NCBI GenBank assembly: GCA_946811695.1
Contig: OX328130.1
Coordinates: 68,851,813-68,915,812, forward strand
Direction: 5' to 3'
Source: Gonocerus acuteangulatus
Lineage: Eukaryota > Arthropoda > Insecta > Hemiptera > Coreidae
Length of the DNA stretch: 64,000 nt
Both the position numbers and the translations under genes were made by a program. The notes below the pieces were generated by a model that worked only from the letters and a program-made list of their open reading frames with translations, was not told the origin of the DNA and ran no database searches. Shown in pieces: positions 9,472-21,244 of this stretch. The stretch's first letter is position 1. Every line of letters starts with the position of its first letter.

Positions 9472-10930
9472 CTCCAGTTTATGATAAGCTTATGACTTTT
9501 TACACAGGAATTGTTTTTTTTTTTACATTTCTTGTTGCCACAGATCCTTTTCTATAATGCAAACTGTTTCAATGGCATTCAAAGGCTTGTATTACAGGCT
9601 CAGAATTTTTTTCGGTTAGTAATTGTAATTCATCAGAAGTAGAAATACATAATTAGGCTCCAGTTTATGATAAGCTTATAACTTTTTACACAGGAATTGT
9701 ACCATTAAGGGAGTGGATGTTCATGTAAAATAATATTCAAAATATGTACATATATATTTAAATATTTATAATGAAATATGTAATAAAAAATTGAAAATAT
9801 GTCGTAAAAAAATACCAAAAAGCGCTATAAAATATTCAAAAGAAAATCATAAATAACTAGTAAGAACTCAGTTATTATAAGTGGAAAGAACAAAAGTTGA
9901 AAATATATAGAACAAAATGGCTAGAAGTATATAACATATTGACAAAATAAAAATTAGAGACTCATTTTAAAAGAGAGAAAAAGAAGTTGAAAATTTCAAC
10001 AGATGAACATTATTTTGGAAGATTGTTTGCAACAAAATGCTTTCTTAAATTGTCTAACGTGAAATGACGCCGGTCTGATCTCATAAGGGGAGTATACAGT
10101 GGTGGGATCACCCATCAGGCCCATTTTTGTGATTTTCCATCGAAAAATAGTCGACACATGTCCAAGGGTTTCGTCCAATGCGCCTTAGGAGCTGAGAAAT
10201 AAAATAAAATAGGTTTAAAATTCATTATTTTATATCTCGAGTTTGGAAAATGATATCGGCATGATTCTTTCGCTTATTCACTTTTTTTAGAGGGCAGATT
10301 AAAGAAATAATACAATTGTTAAACGATAATTTGTTATATATTTTTTTTAAACGCGTCTGCTCCAAGACCATTAGCACACGGGAAGCATGGCTGCCAGCCA
10401 CCAGAAAAGACCGTAATTTTTATTAAATGGGTAAAGCATTCTTTCTGGATTTCCCCTATATTTTTTTAATTACAAAATAAAAATAATATCAAAATATGTA
10501 GCAAAAATATTTATTTATGGGAAAATATTTCATTATATGAATGTGAGTAAATTTTGAAAGGTTCTACATTCAAGCGTTTCTGAGATATTGGCGATGGAAA
10601 ATTGGAATTTATACGACTCACGGAATTTACACCAACTCAGCCATCAAAAAGGAACTTCCGAAATGATGTCGAGCCATTTTTAATAAATTATTGTTCATAT
10701 TAAATTAATTTAATTTGTTCACCTTCTGTCTATAAGACAGACAAATTGTTGACATTTTGGTCACCATCTTCTCAATAGAATAATATATTAAATTATGTAT
10801 TTCTACTTCTGATGAATTACAATTACTAACCGAAAAAAATTCTGAGCCTGTAATACAAGCCTTTGAATGCCATTGAAACAGTTTGCATTATAGAAAAGGA
10901 TCTGTGGCAACAAGAAATGTAAAAAAAAAA
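9470..10930. repeat. Inverted repeat (about 145-bp arms) enclosing a hAT copy
   Basis: Arm 1 (about 9513-9655: ACATTTCTTGTTGCCACAGA ... CAGAAGTAGAAATACATAAT) recurs in reverse complement at about 10788-10922. Arm 1 is also bounded by two near-identical 46-bp direct repeats beginning AGGCTCCAGTTTATGATAAG (9470 and 9655). The enclosed sequence holds the hAT-like E1 copy. The mechanism is unclear. Confidence 0.75.
9707..10540. mobile_element. hAT-like family E, copy 1 (one end only)
   Basis: Starts TAAGGGAGTGGATGTTCATG and is collinear with the complete copy at 51438-52429 (reverse orientation). It includes the segment whose minus-strand translation begins MDETLGHVSTIF. The opposite terminus is not recognisable, so the copy is truncated near 10540. 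Confidence 0.7.
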
Positions 10931-10939
10931 AAAAAAAAA

Positions 10940-12020
10940 AAAACAAAAAAAAAAAAAAAAACATAAAAAAAGAGAAAGAGAAGTAAAATTAGAGAAAACA
11001 ATTTCGAGGAGAATGGAAAGCCGTGAAGAAGTGACTAGTTGCCCACAGATGGAACCCAATCTCCCGCCCCCGCCAAAAAAAACCCTCTGAGAAATAAACA
11101 CGGCTCGAGGGAGAATTACATTTAGCCCGCGAAAAATAGGAAAGGCGACCAAGATTAAATAGTAGCGAACAGAAATAAAAAGGCGGGGAAATTTTTAATT
11201 GTCTTTTTGGAAAATTTCATTAAGTTCCTAGCGTAGAAATAGGATTGTAAAGAGAAATATCACTTTAGGACAAGTAATTATGGAAACTCTTTTTATATGT
11301 TTTTTTTCCAATTTTAGTATAAACATAGAATTTTGTTAGTTTTACACCGCCAACATTTATTTTATTTTTCAGAGCCCGCTACATAGGCGATTTGCTCTAT
11401 AGAACAAGATAGGTTCTAGCAAGATCAGCAAGAAATATATAAATAACATAAAGGCATACAAATTGCAATTAAAAATCAAAATTAATCACTATAAAATTTA
11501 AAAAATGAAACAAAAAAATGTGACAATAAATAAAAAGAACGAAGTTTAAAATTGTAAAAAAAAAACTAACAATTATTATTCGCCTTCGAATGTATATATG
11601 AAATGTAAAATAAAAAAAATGATGCTGTGTATATGCTTCTGTTGTGTGTGTTCGTATGCTTATTGCGTAGATACTGTAAGATACTGTATATGTGTGGACT
11701 ACCATCCGTCAACAGTTCATTCATGTCATGTGGAACGCATCATCGTCTTCTGCAGTCCGTTAATATGTTGTACATCGAAAAAAAATCCAAAACAATAAAA
11801 CATAAAGATTCTGAGGTTGATTTATTTAACACATTCTTATTATTTTTCGCATTTTTTAACGTTTTCACATTTCGGCCTGAGGGCCATTTTCATAAAACTA
11901 GAACAAAAGAAAAATCAATTATTATAAATTTCCAATAAAATAGACCCTTATTTTTTTTTCATAATTATTATAGTAATCCTCCATTTAATATCGTAAAAAT
12001 ACATTTTAAACAAATTTTAC
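10940..12020. other. Gene-poor AT-rich stretch
   Basis: Poly(A)-rich tract at 10921-10985, then low-complexity AT sequence. Open frames here are short and of biased composition on both strands, and none resembles a known protein. Confidence 0.5.
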
Positions 12021-12023
12021 CTT

Positions 12024-12213
12024 GAAATAAGCTGTTTATTTTCATACACCCTGTTTTTAGAAGGGTTTGTCATGTTAGCCATTTTTCATTAATCACTGTT
12101 ACTAATCTTAAAATTATTTACGTTAGGTAAGTAGCTGTAAATTATGAAAAATATCTAAGATGCCGAAGCCTTCTAAAAACAGGGTGTATGAAAATGAACA
12201 GCTTATTCGAATG
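12024..12213. mobile_element. MITE with 43-bp terminal inverted repeats
   Basis: AATAAGCTGTTTATTTTCAT... at the left is repeated inverted at the right (...ATGAAAATGAACAGCTTATT). The shared core ACACCCTGTTTTTAGAAGG is on both arms. It is 190 bp and non-coding. The target duplication is not clear and the superfamily is unassigned. Confidence 0.75.
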
Positions 12214-12838
12214 TAAAAATTAGGTTTAAAAAGTATTTTAGTTATTAAATATAAAAATAGATTTTTTGTTATTTTTATCGCTTTGCCAGTTGATGACTTT
12301 TATTTTAGCATCTATTTCGTGTATAATTTAATTTTTTTTTTAAGGAAAAAAAAACAAACAACAATCTAATAACAGAACAAAATACATGAACAAAAATAGA
12401 TATAATTCAATGAAATATTAAAGTAAAGCATAGAATAATAGCTGAACTAGCTGGAATTCTTACTAGACTCAAGCTATGATTAAAACAATTTCAGGACACT
12501 TCAATAAAATGCTAAATTCTAGGCTGACATCTGCTTGCAGAGACAATCTTCCAGTACTCGGGGAGAAGGAACAATTATCTGAGAAATACAACAATATCAC
12601 TTCTTGCTATTATTCTCTTATCAATGAGGAACATGAAGGATAAAATCGGATGAAGAAAGATATTAACGGATGGCTTAAAGGAAATTCATATATATTTCCA
12701 CATGAAAATCACATGTGACAAAAAAATATGTAACTGAATTGACGTAATCGGTCGAGTGATCAGAAATTTATTTTGGCGGGAATTTATTGGCAATCACTGC
12801 TGTGTATTACTGATTTAAAAAAACTAATGCAATTTAAT
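12214..12838. other. Intergenic, nothing recognised
   Basis: AT-rich. A slightly less AT-rich part at 12480-12660 has no sustained reading frame. Confidence 0.5.
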
Positions 12839-13056
12839 CAGGGGCGTATATAGGAAATAATTTCGGAGGGGCTGTTGGCATTACGAGAGGGGGGCTGAAA
12901 GCATTTGCGAAGGGGTGATACTATCAATTAATTAAAACTAATTGATTTATTTTTAACGTTTTTATGACACATTTTTAGCGATTAAATCAAAATTTCTGGG
13001 TGGGGTGGGGGTGGGGGGTGCAGCGCCCTCAGCCCTCCCCCACCTATATGCCCCTG
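12839..13056. mobile_element. hAT-like MITE, 218 bp
   Basis: Ends CAGGGGCGTATATAGG / CCTATATGCCCCTG with an 8-bp target duplication AATTTAAT (12831-12838) / AATTTTAT (13057-13064). A G-rich subterminal tract (12997-13020) faces a C-rich right end. Related degraded copies are at about 41690-41935 and 62735-62880. Confidence 0.78.
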
Positions 13057-13885
13057 AATTTTATGGGTATTTAAAATGAATATATAATGAGAAATGAATG
13101 TTTCGGGAATATTTCCATTTCTTTGGAATGTGCTAAAAGTGTAATTTTTATATTAAAAGGCTACTTTATTTAAACACGTTTTTAGTATAGCTCTTAATTT
13201 ACACGGTATTATTTCAATAACGAGTGTTTCATATTGTAAATTTAATGTAGATTCTAAAAAAGTAGTCTTTATTTAATCCAAAAATTACTAACATAGTGTT
13301 TTTATTAAAAGCAATAACCAAAAAAAAAACAAAAAAAAACAACAATATTTTAGAAAATACATAAACACTTGAGTAGTTCTGCTCCATATACAGATAGAAC
13401 GCTCATTTCTGCGTCCCTGAACTACAAATCAGGTACAGAATAAAAGTTATGACATCTTAATGCGGTACACCCTTGACTAATTGGAGGTCGCAACACTAAA
13501 ATTGGACAAACATTTTTTTTTTTTTTTTTATGTCAGAACGTTCCGATATAAGAAAATACCTTAATAGCAGACCAATTATAGCAGATAAATTGGAGAGTAA
13601 TTATTTCCAGTCGAGGACTTTGTGTTAATTGTTAAAATAATTAGACAGCAACGAAGGCAAAATATTTATATCTTAAGAAATTCCTTTAGAAATAATTGAA
13701 TTTGTTAATTAATTTTAAATCCGGCCATTACTGTAAAATAGTTTGTTTCTCCGCCGTTTTCTGGAATATATATAGAAACCTTTCAAAATAATTCATTCTG
13801 ACTTTAAACCTTTTGTTCTATATCAAAATAAATTTGAGTGTCGTAATTGAACGAAATGGAGCAAATCTTCGAATAATAAAGAACA
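13057..13885. other. Intergenic, nothing recognised
   Basis: AT-rich with A- and T-runs at 13320-13345 and 13511-13529. Confidence 0.5.
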
Positions 13886-13886
13886 A

Positions 13887-14078
13887 AGGGGTCTCCCGTG
13901 GTCTATTGGCTAGCGCGCTAGATTCATAAGCGGGAGATGGTGGTTCGATCCCCACGGCGACAGGAATTTTCTCATCTCAGGGCTCGCTGAGAAAATTCCT
14001 GGCTGCACCCTGGACGTCGGCGCTAATGGCCAAGATTTGTCGATGCGCCGTAAAAAAAAAATAAATAAATAAATAAAA
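13887..14078 (+). mobile_element. tRNA-derived SINE, family S1
   Basis: tRNA-like head GGGGTCTCCCGTGGTCTATTGGCTAGCGC with B box GGTTCGATCCCC, body AATTTTCTCATCTCAGGGCTCGCTGAG, tail GGCGCTAATGGCCAAGATTTGTCGATGCGCCGT in separate blocks, then poly(A)/(AAAT)n. It abuts the HINE-like copy that starts at about 14078. Confidence 0.88.
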
Positions 14079-15294
14079 AATAGTCAGACTCGGAGGAACT
14101 GCGTCATCTTAGCGCGGTTACGTACATCTCGAAGAAATGAAATAGATTAGCATCACAAATCACAGGAAACTGACAGTAGTCAACTTACACAGAAGCGGAT
14201 AATTCTTAATTTGTATAAGTCAATACAATTATGTACTGAAAACGTACTTACTCTTTGGCTACTGCTGAGAAGGCTCTATTGTAAACAACCAAAAATTCGT
14301 TGTCATTTTAAATATCTTGTTTTATTAGCAAATTTATTTTACTGTTATAATGAACTGTAAATATGTGCTTCATAGCGAATTAAATTCCATTCTGTCGTGG
14401 GTTAATTCTTTCTATAAAATAAGAAATAACGGTAACTTCAGTTGGAGGCTATGAGGAAGGTTATATAAATAGGAGAATTCAAAACAACCTACGTCATCAT
14501 GATTAGCCACTGCCATCATGATTACCACAGCCACTCCTAACTTATTACTTATAACGTTTCTTAGCTTATTTTAATACAATACTAATTTTATTGATAAATG
14601 CAATTTAAAACTAGAAACAACCAATTAAAAAGTGAGATAAAGAAAGTGAAAAACCATCTTAAAACAACAAAACAAACACTTTTTAAGTTTTAAGCGCTTA
14701 TATCTCTCATTGACGTTGCCCCATCGAATATTGCTTCAGAACCTTTTTTGTAGAGAATTTAGTAAGCATTCGAATGGTCACTTTCCACTTACCACGATTT
14801 CCCAACTGTTATCGAGATATTCACGAAAATATATGGAGATCCGAAAACTTTTCATGTCTATTAATAAAATATTTTTTTTCGCATACTTCCTTAAATCCAA
14901 ATATAACCAAAATGTAAACATCTTAGTTGGGATTAATTTCCTAGTTGAATAAAATATTTCAATTGAATCCCGCGATTCTAAGTACTCACAAAAATATAAT
15001 GACTTACAAAAACATTAATTCCACTTATCTCAGAAACGGTTAAAGATATCGCCTTCAAAATGGTTTTATTCGTTTTCATATGTTAAGAAAAAAAAAAGTA
15101 CCTGCAAGCATATAAACTCAAAAACGTAAGCGTTACGATTTTTTTTACGCGAATTTCGTCCCAAACACTATCTTCTAGTGGGCGGATTCTGCTGGTTAAC
15201 GAACTTGACCTTTCAAATTAGACGACAGATATTTGTACCAAATTTTGTTAAAATCGGACCATTTTTGAGCTTGCTTGAGAGCGAACAGACAAGC

Positions 15295-15357
<63 letters not shown>

Positions 15358-15494
15358 AATTTGAGCCACCTATATTTTCGTGATCTATAGGGTCTGAAAC
15401 GTGAATGTTTCTAGTCGGCACTTCCGGATTGCGTCATGAGGTAACCTCATAAGCGGGTTCTCCCTAGGAAATAGGGAGTAACCGCGCTAAAAAA
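14078..15494 (-). mobile_element. HINE-like family A, copy 1 (near full length)
   Basis: Read on the minus strand: 5' end TTTTTAGCGCGGTTACTCCC (15494), hairpin, CTTATGAGGTTACCTCATGACGCAATCC in parts, a central (TA)n (about 15298-15350), a body, the inverted subterminal repeat GTAACCGCGCTAAGATGACG, and a 3' hairpin (CGCAGTTCCTCCG here; CGCAGTTCCTGCG elsewhere) ending near GTCTGAC (14081). Subterminal inverted repeats, a central microsatellite and a 3' hairpin match Helentron-associated (HINE/DINE-1) organisation. It is non-coding. Confidence 0.72.
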
Positions 15495-16534
15495 TAAAGG
15501 ACAAATTATTATTATCTATCTCTAGTTCTTTCCTCTCAATGAGGATTCAATGTTGCATATATCGCACTAGAATTTCTAAAGTGACTCAACTCAAAATAAA
15601 ACTCAAGTGAAAATGTGTCACTCCTCCCTATATAGGGAGGATATTGTGCGCTTACACTTGACACTTCTCGCAGGATATATATGTCAGGATATATACATGT
15701 ATCGGATAGATATTCTCTTTCAAGTTTACCTACTGAGAGAAATAGCTAAATATTTATATCAGGAATATGTATAGGATAGTTCTCGATGTGCGATAAATGT
15801 ACGGCCCGTTTACACTCATATATATATGTCCTGTGTAGTCCATTCTGCTAACTAACAATGAAGAAAGTATCGAAAACGCAAAATCGCGGCCTTTGTAATT
15901 ATTATAAAAATTCAGAAAATAAAAAAATGTTCTGCATGGGTTCGAAAATGGATTTTGAGACGGAAAGAATTAGGGTTCGTTAGTAAATTAATGTCTGAGC
16001 TCTGTATCAAGGAACCAGCGTAGTTTTAGAATTTTTTAAGAATGAAACGAGCAGATTTCGAAAAGCTTGCTTGTAAAATATCAAAACAAGATACAAAATT
16101 CAGAAAGGCTATTAGTGTAACAGAACGAATAACTCTAGCTTTGAGATTTTTAGCGTCTGGTGAGTAGGTATTTACTTGATCAAATACCATTTTATATTAT
16201 AAACTATTATTAATATGTACGATGTTTTGGAACTATACACTTGATATATTTCACAATTTAATTGGTTAATTAGTTGTAATTTTTTTTTTTAATTTCTTCG
16301 GTAGTTGTACTGAATGCTTCGGCCATTTCCGTTGAATCATGTTGTTTGTTTTTTTAATTTTTTATTTTGATAAGTAATACGCTTAAAATCCCACACTTTG
16401 GTACATATTGATAAGTTTTATAACTTCAACTTTTAACCTGTCTTTTTTTTTATCCCCCATATTGGAAGAGAAGAGTGGGCGAACTGTTGAAACTCCAGCG
16501 CTAAATCAAATAGTTCTGTTGAAACTAGCAAATC
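15495..16534. other. Intergenic, nothing recognised
   Basis: Contains several palindromic ATATAT motifs and a short T-run. No coding or element signature. Confidence 0.5.
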
Positions 16535-16721
16535 GGGGTCTCCCGTGGTCTAGTGGCTAGCGCGCTAGATTCATAAGCGGGAGATGGTGAGTTCGATCCC
16601 CACCGGCACCAGAAATTTTCTCATCTCAGGGCTCGCTGAGAGAATTCCTGGCTGCACCCTAGACGTCGGCGCTAATGGCCACGATTTGTCGATGCGCCGT
16701 AAAAAAAAAAACAAGAAAAAA
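16535..16721 (+). mobile_element. tRNA-derived SINE, family S1
   Basis: Complete copy with a perfect 12-bp target duplication AAACTAGCAAAT (16522-16533 and 16722-16733). Head, B box (GAGTTCGATCCCC), body and the GATTTGTCGATGCGCCGT tail are all present. Poly(A) is interrupted once (AAAACAAG). Confidence 0.92.
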
Positions 16722-17196
16722 AAACTAGCAAATGATCAGTGTTTACACCTGTTGGTATAGAAGTGTCGACAGCTAGTAGCCAAGATATTTCCCTCTGACA
16801 TTTATTCTTCTCTATATAATCAGTGTTTACACCTGACGGTTTTAAATCGCAAAATAGTCGACACGTCCGAGCGTTACGTCCAATACGCCTTAGGAGCCGA
16901 GAAATAAAATAAAATAGGCTGAAAATGCTTTATTTTATATATCGTGTTTATAAAACGATATCGACATGATTCTTTCGACAATTCATTTGCTTTACAGGGT
17001 CGATTAAAGAACAAATACAATCGTTAAACAATAATTTATATTTTGTCATATAAATTCAAAAAAATTGCTTACATTTGAAGTAAACTAGCGTTATATATTT
17101 TTTTACACAAAAAATAATAGCAGATTTAAATTCAGCCCCCCAAAAAACTCTAATGAGGTAAATATCATCGAAAGCCAAAGAAAATCATACTTCTTT

Positions 17197-17328
17197 TTAG
17201 CACTTTCCTCCGAAGGAAAGTAGCTATTGAGGTTGGACTCATGACGGAATTTTTGAAAAATTTCTTCAAATCTTTATCGATCCTACCTAGTAGACACCGA
17301 AAATGACCCCCGTTAAAATTTATATATA

Positions 17329-17369
<41 letters not shown>

Positions 17370-18428
17370 CTGTTAACACGATAGCGGCCAGAGTTTTTGT
17401 TTTTTCGTCACGAAACTTGGTATATAGCATTCAATTAGCAAACGATTGAACGAGTTCGTTAACCACCAAAGTCGGTCCACCGGAAGGGGGGGGGGGGGGT
17501 TTACCCTGAACCCAAAACCCTAATTTGACTATTTCAGCCGTAATATTTGTTATATTTCAACGAAACTTGGTATTCGTAGTGGTAATATAGAGAGAAAAGT
17601 GAGATATAAAAATGAACTAAATCGGTTCATTAGAAGGGGGGGTTTACTCCGGACCCACAATACCAATTCGCCACTACCAGCCGTGATTTTTGGTATATTT
17701 CAACGGAACTCGGTATTCGTAGTGGTAATCCATAGGTAAATAACTGTTGTAAAACTAAACTAAATCGGTTCATTAGGAGGGGGGGTTTACTCCGGACCCA
17801 CAATACCAATTCGCTACTACCAGCCGTGATTTTTTGTATATTTAGACGAAACTCGGCATTCGTAGTGGTAATCTACAGGTAAATATGTGTTGTAAAAATA
17901 AATTAAATCGGTTCATTAGAAGGGGGGGTTTACTTCTGAACAAAATTCTTAATATACTCATACCGGTCGTAATTTCTGCTGTATTGTAACGAAACGCGGT
18001 ATACGTCGTGGGTAACTCATGAGAAAGAAGTGTTGTAGAAATGAGCTGAATCGGTCAATCGGAAAGCGGGGGTTTAATTTGTAATATATTTCAATAGAAA
18101 AGCCCGTCAGACGTAGGTTCACAAAGCCGTCGCAAGGAGCGCTTTCTACCACTAGAGTGACTGTATCCTGTTCCTGCGTTAGATCAAAATACGATAATAT
18201 GAGTTTTTTTGTATTTATTACGAAGTGTAATAGGTACCATGTGTAAACATAACTCTGGAAGCAAATTATTAATTGATCAGTTACTCATTACAAATTTAAA
18301 AGAGAACTATTCATGTTTTTATTTTATTTATGTAGGATATTTTAAGAAAATTGTTCTGGAAAGCAATCTACACTACCCAAATTCTGAGGAAAGTGCTTAG
18401 TTATGCAGCTCCTGCGTGACGGACTTTC
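17197..18428 (+). mobile_element. HINE-like family B, copy 1
   Basis: 5' TTTTTAGCACTTTCCTCCGAAGGAAAG (hairpin), then AGCTATTGAGGTTGGACTCATGACGG, parallel to the family A 5' end although the rest differs. A (TA)n run lies at about 17322-17362, then a 143-bp tandem array, then a 3' end with TTAGTTATGCAGCTCCTGCG and GACGGACTTTCTT. It is collinear with 57285-58413, which has one array unit fewer. Non-coding. Confidence 0.7.
17470..18060 (+). repeat. 143-bp tandem repeat inside family B
   Basis: The motif ATCGGTTCATTAGAAGGGGG recurs at about 17621, 17764 and 17907, with diverged flanking units starting near 17471 and 18048. Each unit includes CTACCAGCCGTGATTTTT and a TTCGTAGTGGTAAT segment. About 4 to 5 units. 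Confidence 0.85.
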
Positions 18429-18626
18429 TTCTCTGGAAGAGACAAGGTATCTCTCGGTATTGGAGGGAAAAAGTATTATTTTTTGCTGTATGGCCCCACC
18501 CTTGTTTGAATGTAGGTGCTTTCAGCCCTAAAACGTGCAATTGGACCGATATAAACATACGTATCGATTATTTTTACGTGTTTAATAAGTATACAAAGTT
18601 TTATAAAAATCGGCTCCGGACACCTC

Positions 18627-18880
18627 GTCGATACAAAAGCAAGCTAACGAATATGAAAAAATGCATCTTTCATTGTCCATGTTTAATAATTTCTGCTGGA
18701 CTTATTTACGGCAAATTCGTCAATCTGACTTCACTCTAGTAAAGGAAAAGTATTCTACTATCAAAAGGTCAAATCTGCCGAATATTTGACTGTCCAAAAA
18801 AAAGTTGTGAATAAATACTTTTCCACTCTGAAAAGTGGTGATTTTCATATTCGTTAGTTTGCTTTTGTAGCGACGATATG
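18627..18880. mobile_element. MITE family H, copy 1
   Basis: Terminal inverted repeats of about 33 bp: CGTCGATACAAAAGCAAGCT... and ...AGTTTGCTTTTGTAGCGACG. The core (TCAAATATTCGGCAGATTTGA in inverse) is shared with the copy at 62459-62712. Non-coding, 250 bp. Confidence 0.78.
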
Positions 18881-19489
18881 TTCACTTGTAAGTTTAACAT
18901 ATTACGCCTGATACATGGAAACACATTATGATTTTGACTTTCTAACTTGCCTCCAGGTTGGAGTACAAATAGTTTCCGCTTCGAGGACAATGTCGACGGC
19001 AAAGAGCATCCTCCATACGGCAATACCTAGAAGCCTTTTGCTCTTTGCCTGAATATATTCATGGAACAGTCTGTTTTTGCCCGCAAGGGTTTTGCTTGCA
19101 AACGTCGCAAGCCCGGCGAGCAAACCTGCTGAAGGAGCGTTTATTCCCAAGGGACTCCCATGAGAGAGGGAGGGGCGGAGGAGGAAGAGAAATAGAACAT
19201 CAAACGCTGAGACATCGAATTCACTACTCATATCGATTCTAGCAAACTCGACCACTAAACCGCTTACCATCTAAGCTGCTTACATCTAATTCGGTTCAGA
19301 AGTAGTGAATATTTAATGGTGCCAGAAAACACTCAAACAGCTGACTAGGAACACAATCCAACCAATTACCATTCTACTGCCAGTAATATATCTAGACAAA
19401 CTAAATAACGTTTTACAGAGTACTAATATGCATCGATAAAACATTTGAAAGGGGAAATGTCAATATTTATTTTATTTAATTATACTAGT
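18881..19489. other. Intergenic, unassigned
   Basis: A moderately GC stretch at about 18950-19210 has a 114-codon minus-strand frame without any motif I recognise. I do not call it a gene. Confidence 0.4.
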
Positions 19490-20090
19490 TATTCTATGTG
19501 AATTTACATACCTTGGCTGCAATGTAAACATAACCAATAGCTTAACAGACGAGACAAAATCTAGAATTATTAAATCCACTCGCCTCAGGAGTCTTCTCAG
19601 GAGTAAAGTAATAAATAGGTCAACAAAATGCTGGTTTATAAAAACCTCATACGACCAGAGTGGACATACGGCTCAGAGACATGGACCATCTCCAAAATGG
19701 ATGAGCAGGCACTCCTAATTCAAGAAAGAAGGATACTGCGATCCATTTTGGGGGGAGTATGCGATGGCCGGACATGGAGAAGAAGGACTAACCTGGAGGT
19801 GTATGAGGCTTGCAAAGAAAAAAATGTTGTCCATTTCATCCGTGTGGGAAGACTCCGATGGGCCGGTCATGTTTCTCGAATGGATCCAGCAGAACTGCCA
19901 AGGAAGACAATGGAAGATGTGCTCCATGGAAGCTCCGATGGAAGGATGGAGTTGCACGTGACGCTAGGACCCTATTAGGCGTACAGAACTGGATGGTTGC
20001 TGCACAAGATCGGGACAGCTGGCGGAAGCTGATTCAGGAGGCCCTGACCTAGCAATGGGTTGTGCGCCAGTTAAGTAAGTAAGTCATTCT
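19490..20090 (+). pseudogene. LINE reverse-transcriptase C-terminal relic
   Basis: Translations in changing frames give FTYLGCNVN, IRPEWTYGSETWTISKMDEQALLIQERRILR (split here for length only at its ends) and VGRLRWAGHVSRMDP, the typical end of a non-LTR RT ORF. A second frame ends in LLGVQNWMVAAQDRDSWRKL. The 3' end is GTGCGCCAGTTAAGTAAGTAAGT. A possible 9-bp target duplication ATTCTATGT flanks the copy (about 19492 and 20086). It is strongly 5'-truncated with two frameshifts. The clade is different from the RNase-H LINEs; I would guess RTE/R2-like. Confidence 0.75.
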
Positions 20091-20394
20091 ATGTTTGAAA
20101 TTACATTAAATCGCAAATCATCCGTTTTTCAGAAGAATTACAGGGAATAACTTTAGGAATAATTTATTTTTGGTTAACACTCCAATGGTCGCGTGACATC
20201 TCTCAGATACAGTGCATCTTACGCAGACTGTCTAAGGGGCGCAAGTGCGCGGGTCTAGCTATTTCTTTACTATTCCTAGAGCAGGTAGTGGCTGATGTGT
20301 CAGTTCTGACCTGACGCTCCTCCAAGCAGTAACTATCCACTAAAACTATTTTGTATCTCGTAGATACCACGGGACCATATATTTACTTTTAGAA

Positions 20395-20697
20395 AAGAAG
20401 GCACATTGGTGTCATACGTACCACAAAATAAAAACAACAACAAAATAAACGTACTTATGACATCAAGTAAGAATATGGATACAGCGATTGGTGAAGAGAA
20501 AGGTGTAAAAAAAAAAATAGTACTGTAGCCGAGAGCACCAAAACTATAAAGCGATGCCAAATGTTATGGGCAAACAAGACTACAAGGCTAACTTAGTATA
20601 AATGCAAGGGGTGCGGCCAATATTTATGTCTCTATCATTGCACATTATATTGTACAGATGGATGTAAAGTGGATGATGATACAGAAGACGTTTTTTG
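20395..20697 (+). pseudogene. piggyBac transposase C-terminal pseudogene
   Basis: The plus strand gives EGTLVSYVPQNKNNNKINVL, the conserved 'LVSYVPKKNK' segment of piggyBac transposases. After stops and a frame change it gives the Cys-rich C-terminal domain (KCKGCGQYLCLYHC...YCTDGCK) ending at a TGA at 20695-20697. The catalytic aspartate region is missing, so the copy cannot be active. Confidence 0.85.
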
Positions 20698-20805
20698 AAG
20701 TTATATATTTCTACAAAATATTATTAATATAACCCTAATTTTTCTTAACTACTTGTTATTTGTATATTTCAACTATATGAGTTTGCATATAATAAATAAA
20801 TAACA

Positions 20806-20919
20806 TATAATACAATACAAGGTGAGGAATAACCCTTCAAAGTTCAGCATATACATTTATTATATAATACAAGTATATGTTGAACTTTGAAGGGTTATTC
20901 CTCATCTTGGATTGTATTA
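20806..20919. repeat. Inverted repeat / hairpin inside piggyBac
   Basis: Arms of about 46 bp with few mismatches: GAGGAATAACCCTTCAAAGT... and ...ACTTTGAAGGGTTATTCCTC, with about 20 bp of AT between. A small foldback insertion. Confidence 0.85.
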
Positions 20920-21244
20920 TTAATTAATACTCTTCCCCTTTTCATCAACATATTTAAAGAAATAACTTTTTCTTGGTAAATTTGCCAATTTTTTATATAT
21001 TAATCTCCTGTTAAGAGTTTTTGTTTATTCTTAATACAATAGATAAAGTTATTTACGGTAAATAAGACTGAAACTCAGGCGTATCTCTCAGATACAACGC
21101 GACCACCAATGGTAGTTTCAATGGCGCGACCATTGGAGTGTTAAGAAATATAACTATAGTTCCAAATAAGACAATCATCATATGTTCAGATTCACTAAGT
21201 TCTTTACTCTCCCTCGTCAACATATATGAGACACACACACACTA

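Larger units (their letters stand above)
20178..21140 (+). mobile_element. piggyBac-type transposon relic
   Basis: Flanked by TTAA on both sides (20174-20177, 21141-21144) with 16-bp inverted repeats CACTCCAATGGTCGCG / CGCGACCATTGGAGTG. A second, internal inverted motif TATCTCTCAGATACA lies near both ends. It is 963 bp, internally deleted, and carries the transposase relic at 20395-20697 and a hairpin insertion. Confidence 0.9.

Noticed and set aside
11469..11938. Several short frames on both strands
   Set aside because: Composition follows AT-rich low-complexity DNA; no domain, start context or neighbour supports a gene.
13887..13965. tRNA gene candidates (also 16535, 45062, 59128, 61333, 8217 minus)
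   Set aside because: tRNA-like heads with A and B boxes, but each continues into a shared SINE body and poly(A), most have target duplications, and the acceptor stem is not complete.
18926..19270. 114-codon minus-strand frame
   Set aside because: Hydrophobic but not clearly signal or membrane-like, no motif, no splice context; kept only as unassigned sequence.
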